A stretch of DNA of 47,630 bases from NCBI RefSeq assembly GCF_013620795.1, contig NZ_LGLW01000015.1:1-47630 (forward strand), written 5' to 3'. This DNA is from Pseudomonas sp. Q2-TVG4-2. GTDB taxonomy: Bacteria > Pseudomonadota > Gammaproteobacteria > Pseudomonadales > Pseudomonadaceae. Shown here piece by piece: positions 8,171 through 17,099 of the stretch. The notes beneath the pieces were generated by a model. That model was given only the letters and a program-made list of their open reading frames with translations. It was not told the origin of the DNA and ran no database searches. Position numbers and translations under genes: made by a program. Within the stretch, counting starts at the first letter, position 1, and each line of letters opens with the position of its first letter.

Positions 8171-10596
8171 GGCTGTATCGCCTCGGTCACTGGGTGGTAG
8201 GAAGAGAGAAGCTCGGCTGCCCACGCGAGCCCCCGACCTTCCAGCCAGGTGCTGGCGAATCCGGCGGTTCCGCGCTGCGCCAGGACCTGATCCATTTGAA
8301 GTTGGTCGGCCGGACTTGCCGCTGCCGCGAAGGACAGCGCGACGGGCCCCAGGTCCAGATCGAACAACCGGTTCCCCTGTCGGGATTGGTAGTAGTAATC
8401 CCGCTTGGGAGTGGCCCTGGCGATGGCTTCGATCTGGCGCGCGTTGAGGCCGAACGCTTCATAGATGCCACGAATCTGGGGCTCTTCTGCTTGCGGGTTC
8501 GGGAGAAAAATTCGGCTGGGGCAGCTTTCAATGACTGCGGCTGCGATGCTCGATGTTTGTATATCGGTGAGCGACTGGGTTGCGAAAATGACCGAAACGT
8601 TTTTCTTGCGAAGCGTCTTCAGCCACTGACGTATGCGCGCGGCAAATAGCGGATCGTCGAGGAACAGCCAGGCTTCGTCGAGAATAAGCAGCGTGGGCGA
8701 GCCGTCGAAACGCTCCTCGAACCGGTGAAATAGGTAACCGAGCACACCAGCCATCGCGGCCTTGCTATGCATGAGCTGCTCCATTTCGAAGCACTGCACA
8801 TCGGCCAGACCAAGGCGTTCCTCATCAGCATCTAGCAGCCGTCCATGGGCGCCGCCCAGTATGTAGGGCTGTAGCGCCTGGCGCAGATGCGCATCCTGCA
8901 CAAGCACCGAGAAGCCGGTCATGGTGCGTTGCGCCCTGGGCGCTCCAGCGAGGCTTTCGAGCGCGGTCCAGATTGCGGCTTTTTGCTCAGGACCCATGCC
9001 GACTCCTTCTTGCAGGAGCCGCGCCTGGACCCACTCGCTTGCCCAGGTGCGCTGAGTTTCGTCGTCGATGTCGGACAGTGGTTGGAAGGCGATGTCGCCA
9101 TCCCGGCCTAGGTCGTAATACTCACCGCCAAGCCCGAGCGTTGTGGCACGCAACGATCGGCCCATGTCGAAAATCAACAGGCGAGAGCCGGAATAGCGTC
9201 GGAACTGCATGGCCAGATTGGCGAGCAGCACGGACTTGCCCATCCCCGTCGGCCCCGCGACGAGGGTATGTCCGACATCGCCGACATGCGTGACCAGTCG
9301 AAACGGGGTGGCACCCTCGGTGCGGGTGACCATCAATGGCGGTCCCTTGAGGTGTTCGTTGTTCGCAGGACCGGCCCATACCGCCGACACGGGTATCAGG
9401 TGGGCTAGGTTGAGGGTGGAAATGATCGGTTGGCGGACATTCGCATAGGCATTGCCGGGAATGGAGGACAGCCATGCTTCGACGGCATTCAGGTGTTCCG
9501 GGATCGTGACGAAGCCACGGCTCTGGATCGTCCGCTCCACCAGGCGCAGTTTGTCCTCTGCCCGTCGGGCATCGCCATCAAATACCGTGACGGTAGCCGT
9601 CACGTAGCCGAATGCGACCTGGTCGGCGCCGAGCTCTTGCAGAGCGGTATCGGCGTCCGTCGCCTTGTTGGCGGCGTCGCTGTCAACCAGTGGGCTCTCT
9701 TGTTGGAATACCGTCTCGCGTAGCAATGCCAGCACGCCCTTGCGTTTGGCAAACCATTGACGCCGCAATCGCATCAGCTCGCTCAGCGCAGCGTCCTTGT
9801 CCATGCAGATGAAACGGGTCGACCAGCGATAGGCGATACCCAGACGGTTCAATTCATCCAGGACGCCCGGCCAAGTAGAGGTCGGAAAACCACGAACCGA
9901 CACAACCCGTAGCTGCTGGTCGCCGAGCATGGGAGAAAGCCCAGTCGTCAGCGGGCGGTCGGCCAGTAGCACGTCCAGATGGAAGGGAATGTCGGGGACC
10001 GCCACCGATTGCCAAACAGTCGAAACCGTACGGTGCAGGTAGGACAGGGTCCGCCCATCATCGAGCCAGCCGGACTCCGGCATTACGCCGTCGAGCAGAT
10101 CCTGGAAGCGGTCGGTCTCGGCAATGAAGTCCGTCAGTTGCTGGTGCCAGTCCACGCCGTGGCGAGCCCTGTCTGCGTACAGGAGGTTGGCCGCTTTGGA
10201 CTGTGCCTCTTCCCTTGGCAGGTAAACCAGCGTCAGGTGATAAGTACTCTCGAAGTGACTACCCGTCGCTTCGAATGTGCCGCGTCGCTCTTCGTCCACC
10301 AGCCAGGACAACGGATCGGGGAACGAGCTGGTTGGGTAGTGCGCAGCGGGTTGGCGATCGGCCTCGATGTGGAGCATCCAGCCTGTTCCAAGTCGTCGCA
10401 ACGCATTGTTCAGGCGGGCAGTGGTAGCTACTAGCTCTCCATCGGTGGCACTGTCCAGATCGGGCCCGCGGTACCGCAGGGTGCGTTGGAACGAGCCATC
10501 CTTGTTGAGCACGACGCCAGGCGCAACGAGTCCGGCCCAGGGGAGCCAATCGGCGAGTCGTGCGGGGTGGTCGCGGTATTCGCGAAGGCTCAGCAT
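8167..10596 (-). CDS. trbE: Conjugal transfer ATPase TrbE (VirB4 family)
   Basis: 809 residues, normal length for TrbE. An N-terminal CagE/TrbE domain (residues 1-400) precedes the RecA-like ATPase domain, with Walker A GPTGMGKS at about 448-455 and Walker B LLILDEAW at about 636-643, followed by a Gln-containing FATQSL motif. It powers pilus biogenesis and substrate transfer at the inner membrane. The chosen start is the ATG at 10596; the frame extends to 10698 inside trbD but without homology. The stop overlaps the trbJ start. Confidence 0.96.
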   Translation of the reverse strand: MLSLREYRDHPARLADWLPWAGLVAPGVVLNKDGSFQRTLRYRGPDLDSATDGELVATTARLNNALRRLGTGWMLHIEADRQPAAHYPTSSFPDPLSWLVDEERRGTFEATGSHFESTYHLTLVYLPREEAQSKAANLLYADRARHGVDWHQQLTDFIAETDRFQDLLDGVMPESGWLDDGRTLSYLHRTVSTVWQSVAVPDIPFHLDVLLADRPLTTGLSPMLGDQQLRVVSVRGFPTSTWPGVLDELNRLGIAYRWSTRFICMDKDAALSELMRLRRQWFAKRKGVLALLRETVFQQESPLVDSDAANKATDADTALQELGADQVAFGYVTATVTVFDGDARRAEDKLRLVERTIQSRGFVTIPEHLNAVEAWLSSIPGNAYANVRQPIISTLNLAHLIPVSAVWAGPANNEHLKGPPLMVTRTEGATPFRLVTHVGDVGHTLVAGPTGMGKSVLLANLAMQFRRYSGSRLLIFDMGRSLRATTLGLGGEYYDLGRDGDIAFQPLSDIDDETQRTWASEWVQARLLQEGVGMGPEQKAAIWTALESLAGAPRAQRTMTGFSVLVQDAHLRQALQPYILGGAHGRLLDADEERLGLADVQCFEMEQLMHSKAAMAGVLGYLFHRFEERFDGSPTLLILDEAWLFLDDPLFAARIRQWLKTLRKKNVSVIFATQSLTDIQTSSIAAAVIESCPSRIFLPNPQAEEPQIRGIYEAFGLNARQIEAIARATPKRDYYYQSRQGNRLFDLDLGPVALSFAAAASPADQLQMDQVLAQRGTAGFASTWLEGRGLAWAAELLSSYHPVTEAIQP

Positions 10597-10606
10597 CGTT
10601 GTCTTC

Positions 10607-10879
10607 CTAGACGTCGAGTAGCGCGGGGTATTTGATATGGCGAGCAAACACCTGCATGAACTGTGGATCCAGCCGTGCGCCCCAAACCGCCAAGGCATGC
10701 CCGGCCAGCCAGAGCGCCAGTCCGGGTATCCAAAGCTGCAGGCCCAGGCCGATCACGGCAGCCAGGGTCCCATTGAGGATGGCCACACTGCGCGGAGCGC
10801 CGCCGAGCAGGATGGGGTCGCTCAGCGACCGATGCAGTGGCTGTTCGAAGCCGGGCAGGTGTTCGCTTGGGCCGCTCAT
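10607..10879 (-). CDS. trbD: Conjugal transfer protein TrbD (VirB3 family)
   Basis: 90 residues with two adjacent hydrophobic segments (about 32-50 and 52-66) and the conserved pattern H-x-SL-x-x-P-LLGG near the N-terminus. This is the short VirB3-type inner-membrane partner of the VirB4 ATPase. The start overlaps the trbC stop (ATGA), and it ends 10 bases before trbE. Confidence 0.93.
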   Translation of the reverse strand: MSGPSEHLPGFEQPLHRSLSDPILLGGAPRSVAILNGTLAAVIGLGLQLWIPGLALWLAGHALAVWGARLDPQFMQVFARHIKYPALLDV

Positions 10880-11214
10880 GCGATCACTGCCCCGCCAGCG
10901 AAGCTGAAGAAACTGAGGAAGAACGACGAAGCGGCGAAGGCAATCGACAGGCCAAACACGATCTGGATGAGCTTGCGAAACCCACCGCTGGTGTCGCCAA
11001 AAGCGAGGGCGAGCCCTGTAGCGATGATGATGATCACCGCGATGATCTTCGCGACGGGACCTTGCACCGAATCAAGGATCGATTGCAGCGGGCCTTCCCA
11101 GGGCATGCCGGATCCAGCCGCCAGCGCTGGCATCGCGACAGCCACCAGCGGGATGAGCACGAGGCCGCGCAGCGTTGAGGTTCGGATCGAAGGGCTGAAA
11201 TAGGTGTGGGTCAT
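10876..11214 (-). CDS. trbC: Conjugative pilin TrbC (VirB2 family)
   Basis: 112-residue prepilin: a signal region (TLRGLVLIPLVAVAMPALAAGSGMPWEGPLQ), then two hydrophobic helices separated by a short charged loop (AFGDTSGGFRK). This is the layout of TrbC/VirB2 pilins, which in IncP plasmids are cleaved and cyclised by the TraF peptidase, also encoded here (26241-26807). It starts eight bases after trbB. Confidence 0.93.
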   Translation of the reverse strand: MTHTYFSPSIRTSTLRGLVLIPLVAVAMPALAAGSGMPWEGPLQSILDSVQGPVAKIIAVIIIIATGLALAFGDTSGGFRKLIQIVFGLSIAFAASSFFLSFFSFAGGAVIA

Positions 11215-11221
11215 GGCTGGT

Positions 11222-12223
11222 TTACCTTTGCACTGGGTTTAACGGGAGTGGGCAAGGGCCGATCGGCAGTAGCTGGTAGCCGTGATCGTCGTGGCCGGCG
11301 ACCTTGACGATCTGCTGCACCCGTCGTCCGCGACCTCGACCCGAAAGAAACACGACGAGATCTACCGCCTCGGCTATCAGCGAGCGGGGCGCGGTAAAAG
11401 CGACTTCGAGGATCAACTGCTCCAGGCGCAATAGCGCGCCAAGGCAGGAGCCGGCATGAATGGTGGCGATACCGCCGGGGTGTCCGGTGCCCCATGCCTT
11501 GATGAGGTCCAGTGCCTCACCCCCGCGCACCTCCCCGACAATGATGCGGTCAGGTCGCAGTCGTAGCGTGCTACGGAGCAAGTCGGCCATGGTCACGACA
11601 CCACTCAGCGATCTCAGGCAGACTTGGTCTTGGGCGGCACACTGCAACTCCACGGTATCCTCGAGAACCAGTACCCGGTCGCCGGTGTTAGCGACCTCGG
11701 CAAGCAGGGCATTGGCCAACGTCGTCTTGCCGCTGCTGGTGCCACCAGCGACGAGGATGTTCAGCCGTTCGTGTACGGCCTCCCGCAGGACCCGGGCTTG
11801 AAAGGGTGCGAGGATGCCGTCGCGCTCGTATTCCTCGAGCGAAATCACGCCTCTGGCTCGCTTTCGCAGCGCAAAGACAGGCGCGGACGCCGCCGGTGGC
11901 AACACCCCTTCGAAACGCTCGCCGGTTTCAGGAAGTTCGGCGCTCAGCAAGGGCTTGGCCCGATGCACTTCCGTACCGATGTGCGCGGCGACCAGGCGGA
12001 TGAGGCGCTCACCGTCAGACGGGGCCAGCACCGCCTCCAAGGGCTTGCGTCCGGTTGAAAGCCTGTCGATCCAAAGTCTTCCGTCCGGGTTGAGCATGAT
12101 CTCGAGGACATCGGGATCATCCAGCGCGTCGGCTATCTGCGCGCCCATGGCCGTTCGTAACATCAGGATGCGGCGGCCCAGAGCGGTGCTTGCGACCGAC
12201 GACCGGTCAAAGGCACGCGCCAT
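11222..12223 (-). CDS. trbB: Conjugal transfer ATPase TrbB (VirB11 family)
   Basis: 333-residue hexameric secretion ATPase. Walker A GGTSSGKTT is at about residues 160-168, an Asp box (LVLEDTVELQC) follows, then Walker B (RPDRIIVGEVRG) and the His box (GHPGGIATIHAG), all in VirB11 order. I start at the ATG at 12223 (a GTG lies directly upstream at 12226). That ATG overlaps the stop of the RHH gene (ATGA). It acts as the assembly and substrate-switch motor at the inner membrane. Confidence 0.96.
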   Translation of the reverse strand: MARAFDRSSVASTALGRRILMLRTAMGAQIADALDDPDVLEIMLNPDGRLWIDRLSTGRKPLEAVLAPSDGERLIRLVAAHIGTEVHRAKPLLSAELPETGERFEGVLPPAASAPVFALRKRARGVISLEEYERDGILAPFQARVLREAVHERLNILVAGGTSSGKTTLANALLAEVANTGDRVLVLEDTVELQCAAQDQVCLRSLSGVVTMADLLRSTLRLRPDRIIVGEVRGGEALDLIKAWGTGHPGGIATIHAGSCLGALLRLEQLILEVAFTAPRSLIAEAVDLVVFLSGRGRGRRVQQIVKVAGHDDHGYQLLPIGPCPLPLNPVQR

Positions 12224-12672
12224 CACGACGCGCCTCGTCCGGGCCCCGTTTCAGGGGGCGACGTGTCGAGGGGGACATCCACCTGAACGTCAGCGAGTAG
12301 GCTGCGGCCTTTCTGCAACCGGCGGCCCAGTTGGTCGATGAACTGGGAGAATCGAAGCCGGCCCTGGGCCTTGGCGGCCTCCTGATGCGCTTCCGGTACC
12401 GGAGTGCTCACGGTGAGGTAGTAGCGCACGTATAGCGCCACGGTCTCGATCAGGATGTTCTGGTCCCGTTCCAGCCGTTCGAATTGTCTCGACAAGCGAT
12501 CCAGGCGCTTGGCCATTGCCGTTTCGCGCTGGTCCCCCGATGTTGGAGACAGCCAGGCGGCCAATGCCGCTGCCACGATCGAGGACTTCGAGACGCCTTT
12601 CTTGATGGCCAGCTCGTTCAACCGCTTGGCGTGCTCGGGTTGTATAAAGAGGTTCAAGCGTGCACGGCTCAT
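12223..12672 (-). CDS. CopG/ribbon-helix-helix protein upstream of trbB
   Basis: 149 residues. The first 45 residues form a ribbon-helix-helix unit (RLNLFIQPEHAKRLNELAIKKGVSKSSIVAAALAAWL), followed by a helical tail. In Tn4371-type elements a CopG-like gene occupies exactly this place between traG and trbB and probably controls the trb operon or marks DNA for the coupling protein. Both ends overlap their neighbours by ATGA junctions. Confidence 0.85.
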   Translation of the reverse strand: MSRARLNLFIQPEHAKRLNELAIKKGVSKSSIVAAALAAWLSPTSGDQRETAMAKRLDRLSRQFERLERDQNILIETVALYVRYYLTVSTPVPEAHQEAAKAQGRLRFSQFIDQLGRRLQKGRSLLADVQVDVPLDTSPPETGPGRGAS

Positions 12673-14663
12673 AAGGTGATTCCATCGTCAGGGTCAAGCG
12701 AGGCCATGCGTGCAGGACCACTCCTGCGCGGGCCGCACTGAGCGGGTAATGCGGTGGGTTCGTCGTCGTCATCCAGCAGGCCGAGGTCACTAGAGGCGTA
12801 AGGAGGCTCTGGCAGGTAGATCGCCTCATTCAGCTCCGGCTGGTGACTTGGTCCACCGTCCTCCGATAGATGACCCGGTACAGCGCCTGGTGGTGACCCT
12901 GACGCAGCTCCTGGCAATGCGAGGTCGCTCCAGTCATCGAGCCTGGCTGGCGGAGCGTCGAGGTATCGTCCCGGTACCAACGACGGGGCAGGGCATATCC
13001 GCTGCGTGAAATTGGTGTCTTCGTAGTAGCGGAGCTTGTCTGCACGGATTGGTGAATGCCCCGATAGCATCACGACTGACTTGTCCGAGGGCAGCTGCAT
13101 CACTTCGCCCGGCGTCAGCAGTGCGCGGGCGGTTTCCTGGCGGGACACCATCAAGTGTCCGAGCCAGGGCGCCAGACGATGGCCCGCATAGTTGCGTTGT
13201 GCGCGAAGCTCGGTGGCCATGCCCAGCGTTTCGGAGATACGCTTGGCTGTGCGTTCATCATTAGTGGCGAAGGTGATTCGGACATGGCAGTTGTCCAGGA
13301 TCGAGTGGTTCTGGCCGTAGGCCTTGTCGATCTGGTTGAGCGATTGCGAGATAAGAAAGGCGCGCAAGCCATAACCGGCCATGAACGCCAATGCCGATTC
13401 GAAAAAATCCAGGCGTCCCAGGGCTGGAAACTCATCGAGCATCAGCAACAGTTTGTGCTTGCGGTTTATCCCGTCCGCGCCATCCAGCGATTCGGTCAAG
13501 CGTCGCCCCACCTGGTTCAGGATCAGGCGGATCAGTGGCTTGGTCCGGCTGATATCCGAAGGCGGGACGACCAGGTACAGCGATACGGGAGTGGGGGCCG
13601 AGATCAGGTCCGCGATACGCCAGTCGCAGCGTGACGTCACACTCGCAACGGTCGGGTCGCGGTACAGGCCAAGGAAGGACATGGCGGTAGAAAGAACGCC
13701 CGAACGTTCGTTCTCGCTTTTGTTGAGTACTTCACGAGCCGCCGAGGCCACTACCGGGTGGGGCCCATCACCGAGATGGGCTGTTGCCATCATCCGATGC
13801 AGGGTCAGCTCGAAGGTGCACGTCGGGTCCGACAGAAAGTTAGCGACACCCCGCAGCGTCTTGTCTTCACTGGCGTAGAGCACATGAAGAATGGCGCCTA
13901 CCAGTAGCGCATGGCTGGTTTTCTCCCAGTGGTTTCGCCGCTCAAGCGCGCCCTCGGGATCCACCAAGATGTCAGCTATGTTTTGGACGTCCCTGACCTC
14001 ATGGGCACCGCGGCGCACCTCCAGCAGCGGGTTGTAGGCTGCCGAAGCCTGGTCGGTTGGGTTGAATAGCAAACAGTGTGAAAATCGTGAACGCCAACCG
14101 GCTGTCACGCTCCAGTTTTCCCCCTTGATGTCATGGATGACTGCAGAGGCCGGCCAGGAGAGGAGGGTGGGGATGACCAGCCCTACGCCCTTGCCCGAGC
14201 GTGTCGGGGCGAACGCCAGGACATGCTCGGGACCTTCGTGGCGAAGATAGCGATGCTGGAATAGCCCGAGGAAAACACCTGCGGCTGCCGTCAGCCCCGC
14301 TGTCTTCACTTCCGTGGCATCGGCCCAGCGCGCCGATCCGTAAGTGGTGACACGCTGGGATTGGCGGGCGCGCCAGAGCGCCATGGTGATCGCCGCCAGC
14401 ACAGCCAAGCCGCTGCCGGACGCGGCGATCATCCCGCCGGTATCGAAGATCTGCGGTGCGTACGCGTCGAAGAAAAACCACCACTCGAACAGGCGCCAGG
14501 GGTGATAGACGGGCGTGCTGAACAATTCGAACCAGGGAGCCCCTAACCGCTGCTGGTAACCAAGGGCGGAGGCCGTCCACTGGGTAGCGGCCCAGATGCC
14601 GCAAAGAACGATGGATATGACCACCGTCACTTGCCCGTACAGCACGTTCGTTGCTTGTCTCAC
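12669..14663 (-). CDS. traG: Type IV coupling protein TraG (VirD4 family)
   Basis: 664 residues. There are two N-terminal membrane helices (about 10-32 and 78-97) and a VirD4 ATPase domain with Walker A APTRSGKG (about 152-159) and Walker B LLLMLDEFPALG. It links the relaxosome to the TrbB/TrbE channel. Translation is taken from the GTG at 14663; a weak AAGGGG lies 12 bases upstream. The last 90 residues are acidic and Pro-rich, variable in the family. It is the first gene of the transfer operon, and the stop overlaps the CopG start. Confidence 0.95.
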   Translation of the reverse strand: MRQATNVLYGQVTVVISIVLCGIWAATQWTASALGYQQRLGAPWFELFSTPVYHPWRLFEWWFFFDAYAPQIFDTGGMIAASGSGLAVLAAITMALWRARQSQRVTTYGSARWADATEVKTAGLTAAAGVFLGLFQHRYLRHEGPEHVLAFAPTRSGKGVGLVIPTLLSWPASAVIHDIKGENWSVTAGWRSRFSHCLLFNPTDQASAAYNPLLEVRRGAHEVRDVQNIADILVDPEGALERRNHWEKTSHALLVGAILHVLYASEDKTLRGVANFLSDPTCTFELTLHRMMATAHLGDGPHPVVASAAREVLNKSENERSGVLSTAMSFLGLYRDPTVASVTSRCDWRIADLISAPTPVSLYLVVPPSDISRTKPLIRLILNQVGRRLTESLDGADGINRKHKLLLMLDEFPALGRLDFFESALAFMAGYGLRAFLISQSLNQIDKAYGQNHSILDNCHVRITFATNDERTAKRISETLGMATELRAQRNYAGHRLAPWLGHLMVSRQETARALLTPGEVMQLPSDKSVVMLSGHSPIRADKLRYYEDTNFTQRICPAPSLVPGRYLDAPPARLDDWSDLALPGAASGSPPGAVPGHLSEDGGPSHQPELNEAIYLPEPPYASSDLGLLDDDDEPTALPAQCGPRRSGPARMASLDPDDGITL

Positions 14664-14864
14664 CGCGACAAAACCCCTTATCTGCGCGGCACGCCACTGT
14701 GCCGCGATTGAGAGGTTCGGTAATCAGCAAGAAGACATCAAAGACCGTTTGAGTGCGGATTATGTCCGGAAAAACAAGACGTCAAACTGTGGCGTGGGTG
14801 GGGACGCTGCAGCAGTCGAAGTGGGGGACAAGCCAATATTGCTGCTGGTAGGTGTTGGCAGCGT

Positions 14865-15557
14865 TCAAACAGCGCTGATGATATTAGCGCTTGAAATGCG
14901 ACCGTTCCAGATCATCTCGTAATGCGCAGTTTGGATGACAGAGGCCACCTGCTTCGGGGTCATGAGCGCCCAGCAATCCTGCCCCGCCTTGCGTACGGAA
15001 CGGTAACGCAGCCCGGGGTTTCCGGCGTCTTTTACCAAGCGTCCGAGGCGATGGGCATGCGAGTAATCGTCAGGGTCATAGATCGGATCAGTCGTCGGGA
15101 CGGACGTCGCATCCAGCATTCCGGCTTCGTTGAATAGGCACGACAGGCCTCGGAAGACGAATCGCTCATAGCTGAGGCCCTCGACGTTCGACCAGTACCG
15201 GTCCTGGTGATGGCGAACTTCGGCAAGCGCCGTCTCCATTGTGCTAGCCAGGTACAACACGCCGTAGGTGCCGTCGCTAAACCGCGACCCTGCAGGGTTC
15301 ACGTGAGTAAACGGGGCCGTGGCGTAGGAACAGCCAGGGATGCCGAAGGGGATTTCCGAACGAGGGATCAACTCGATGCGTCCGGTTTCATTCTGCAGCC
15401 TTGGGTTCGTCAGGGCTTGCAATTGATACAGCGTTTCAAACTCGGCGGCGTCTGCTACATCATCGAACAACGCAATGGGCGGAAACTTCGAATTGACCAG
15501 TCGATAGGCCTGCAGCTGCGCGCTGGATCGCTCCGATAAATGGCTCGGAGCTACCAT
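14865..15557 (-). CDS. RES-domain toxin (NAD-degrading family)
   Basis: 230 residues. It carries the RES fold signature: an N-terminal AYRLVNSKFPP, a GTYGVLYLASTMETALAEV block with the conserved Glu, and a C-terminal SVRKAGQDCWALM segment near the RxxS-type positions. Characterised RES toxins deplete NAD+. It overlaps the 3' end of the antitoxin gene by seven bases, with the antitoxin first, the normal order for RES/Xre modules. The module sits directly upstream of traG and would stabilise the element in its host. Confidence 0.88.
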   Translation of the reverse strand: MVAPSHLSERSSAQLQAYRLVNSKFPPIALFDDVADAAEFETLYQLQALTNPRLQNETGRIELIPRSEIPFGIPGCSYATAPFTHVNPAGSRFSDGTYGVLYLASTMETALAEVRHHQDRYWSNVEGLSYERFVFRGLSCLFNEAGMLDATSVPTTDPIYDPDDYSHAHRLGRLVKDAGNPGLRYRSVRKAGQDCWALMTPKQVASVIQTAHYEMIWNGRISSANIISAV

Positions 15558-15955
15558 TGAGCGCCTCGTAGGCTATCGATACGCCGAAACGATTCGTACA
15601 ACGAAATCATGTCTCCCTGGGCCATGACCTCCAGCGGGGACCGCCCATTGAAAAATCCGTTATGGTTGGCCATCGTGGGAAACCCGTAGACATTCTCAGG
15701 GTTGTCAAAAACCATCCGCAGAGCGGCATGGATGTTGAGAACAAAGCTGACGCGTTGCATCTGGTCCGAATCGAGGCTCACGGACCACGCAGCGTCACGC
15801 AACTTGGCCCTGGCGTGCGTGCTGCGCGAGATTCGCAGGATGTTGCATGCCTGGTCAGTAGTCGCATGCCACTTCTCTAGGATGTTCACGGCAGCCTTCA
15901 GTCCCGTTGCGCATTGATCCTTCGTAAGCGCCTTTGTTTGCGGAATTGCTGTCAT
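15551..15955 (-). CDS. Xre/MbcA/ParS-type antitoxin (DUF2384)
   Basis: 134 residues from the ATG at 15955. An N-terminal helical/HTH region (ALTKDQ...NILRISRSTHARAK) precedes the C-terminal DUF2384 toxin-binding region, recognised by NGRSPLEVMAQGD. The frame is open further upstream to 16138, but that would place the paired operator-like repeats inside the coding region, so the short form is preferred. It is expected to neutralise the RES toxin and repress the operon. Confidence 0.85.
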   Translation of the reverse strand: MTAIPQTKALTKDQCATGLKAAVNILEKWHATTDQACNILRISRSTHARAKLRDAAWSVSLDSDQMQRVSFVLNIHAALRMVFDNPENVYGFPTMANHNGFFNGRSPLEVMAQGDMISLYESFRRIDSLRGAQW

Positions 15956-15966
15956 GGCAGGAACCT

Positions 15967-16018
15967 GTTTTGTGTCTGTAGAGACAAATCTAGCAGGTTT
16001 TGCGTCTGAAGAGAAAGG
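15967..16018 (-). promoter_or_regulatory. Paired operator-like repeats upstream of the antitoxin
   Basis: Two copies of GTTTTGYGTCTGWAGAGAMA start at 15967 and 15997, exactly 30 bases apart (about three helical turns). The first is itself nearly palindromic (TTGTGTCT-GT-AGAGACAA). A TAGATT -10-like hexamer lies between them on the minus strand. They fit autoregulatory operators bound by the RES/Xre complex. Confidence 0.55.
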
Positions 16019-16134
16019 TGGCGTTATCAGGGGTGAGGTAGCCATCCGAACGCCAAGCCCAAATGTTCCAGGTGCCGTCTGGCTGTACTGCTCGCTCGGG
16101 TGTTTCGGTTCACTCATGTTTAATTCCCGGCGCG

Positions 16135-17079
16135 TCACGATTGGCGCTCTCTATTTTGCGCTGCCATCGCGCTGATAGGTTCGGTTGAGCAATTGTCATC
16201 GCCCGCCTGGATGACACGGCTCATAAACCGGTTGAGTGGCTCCGATGGCTGGATATCACGCCGGACTAGGAATGTGGTAAGCATCGTCGTTTTTCCCGCC
16301 AGGGGCCTAGTGACTACATCTGGGTTATTGAGCTCAGCAATCCGAGCCAGACTCGAGAACCCGAGGCCGTAGCCGGCAGCCACCAGGGCCATCATCAAGT
16401 CCAGCGTGGGTACCCGTTCCGCAATGGTGAGCCTTAATTCGACAGGCCTCAGCAGTGGTTGAAGTTGCTGCCAGAAGCCTTCGCACACCTGTGGATCGCA
16501 CAGTATCAGCGGATGGCGCACAACCTCTTCCAGCGGAATCTGACGATGCGCGAGTAGCTGGTGCCGGGCAGGCAGGGCGACGACTAGCGGATCAAGCCAC
16601 ACGGGTGTTGCTACGAGGCCTTCGGCATGACGATCGCTCTGGGCTAGGCCAACATCGAACAGGTCTTCCTGCAGGCCTTTCACCTGAGCAGAGGACGGGA
16701 CCTCGGAGAGGCATATTTCAACCTCCGGATCCTCCTCCCTGCACAAGGCAAGAAGGGCGGCCAGTCGTGACTGGGGAACGCCATCTGACAGCGCGACGCG
16801 CAACCGCCCTCGATAGCCCGCTGCGGCGCCCTTGACGCTGGCCTTGGCCTGATCGACCACGGCGAAGATGCGTTGCGCCTCGTCCAGCAGAACGGTACCG
16901 GCCCAGGTCAGACGGGTGCGACGTGTCGTTCGCTCGAAGAGCTGGACGCCCAGCTTGTACTCGAGGTCCTTGATGATCCTCGAAAGGGGTGACTGCTCAA
17001 TGTGCAAGCGCGCCGCGGCGCGCGCGAAATGCAATTCCTCAGCAACCGCGACGAAACAGCGAAGATGACGAAGCTCCAC
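16135..17079 (-). CDS. LysR-family transcriptional regulator
   Basis: 314 residues. The N-terminal winged HTH (residues 1-60: ELRHLRCFVAVAEELHFARAAARLHIEQSPLSR) is classic LysR; a periplasmic-binding-like effector domain follows (about 90-300). The GTG start at 17079 is supported by GGGAGG seven bases upstream. It is the last gene of the cargo operon, 20 bases after the MFS gene, so it could sense a pathway intermediate or control export. Its target is not visible. The downstream neighbour is the antitoxin regulatory region. Confidence 0.92.
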   Translation of the reverse strand: MELRHLRCFVAVAEELHFARAAARLHIEQSPLSRIIKDLEYKLGVQLFERTTRRTRLTWAGTVLLDEAQRIFAVVDQAKASVKGAAAGYRGRLRVALSDGVPQSRLAALLALCREEDPEVEICLSEVPSSAQVKGLQEDLFDVGLAQSDRHAEGLVATPVWLDPLVVALPARHQLLAHRQIPLEEVVRHPLILCDPQVCEGFWQQLQPLLRPVELRLTIAERVPTLDLMMALVAAGYGLGFSSLARIAELNNPDVVTRPLAGKTTMLTTFLVRRDIQPSEPLNRFMSRVIQAGDDNCSTEPISAMAAQNRERQS

Positions 17080-17099
17080 CTCTCTACCTCCCGCATCGA

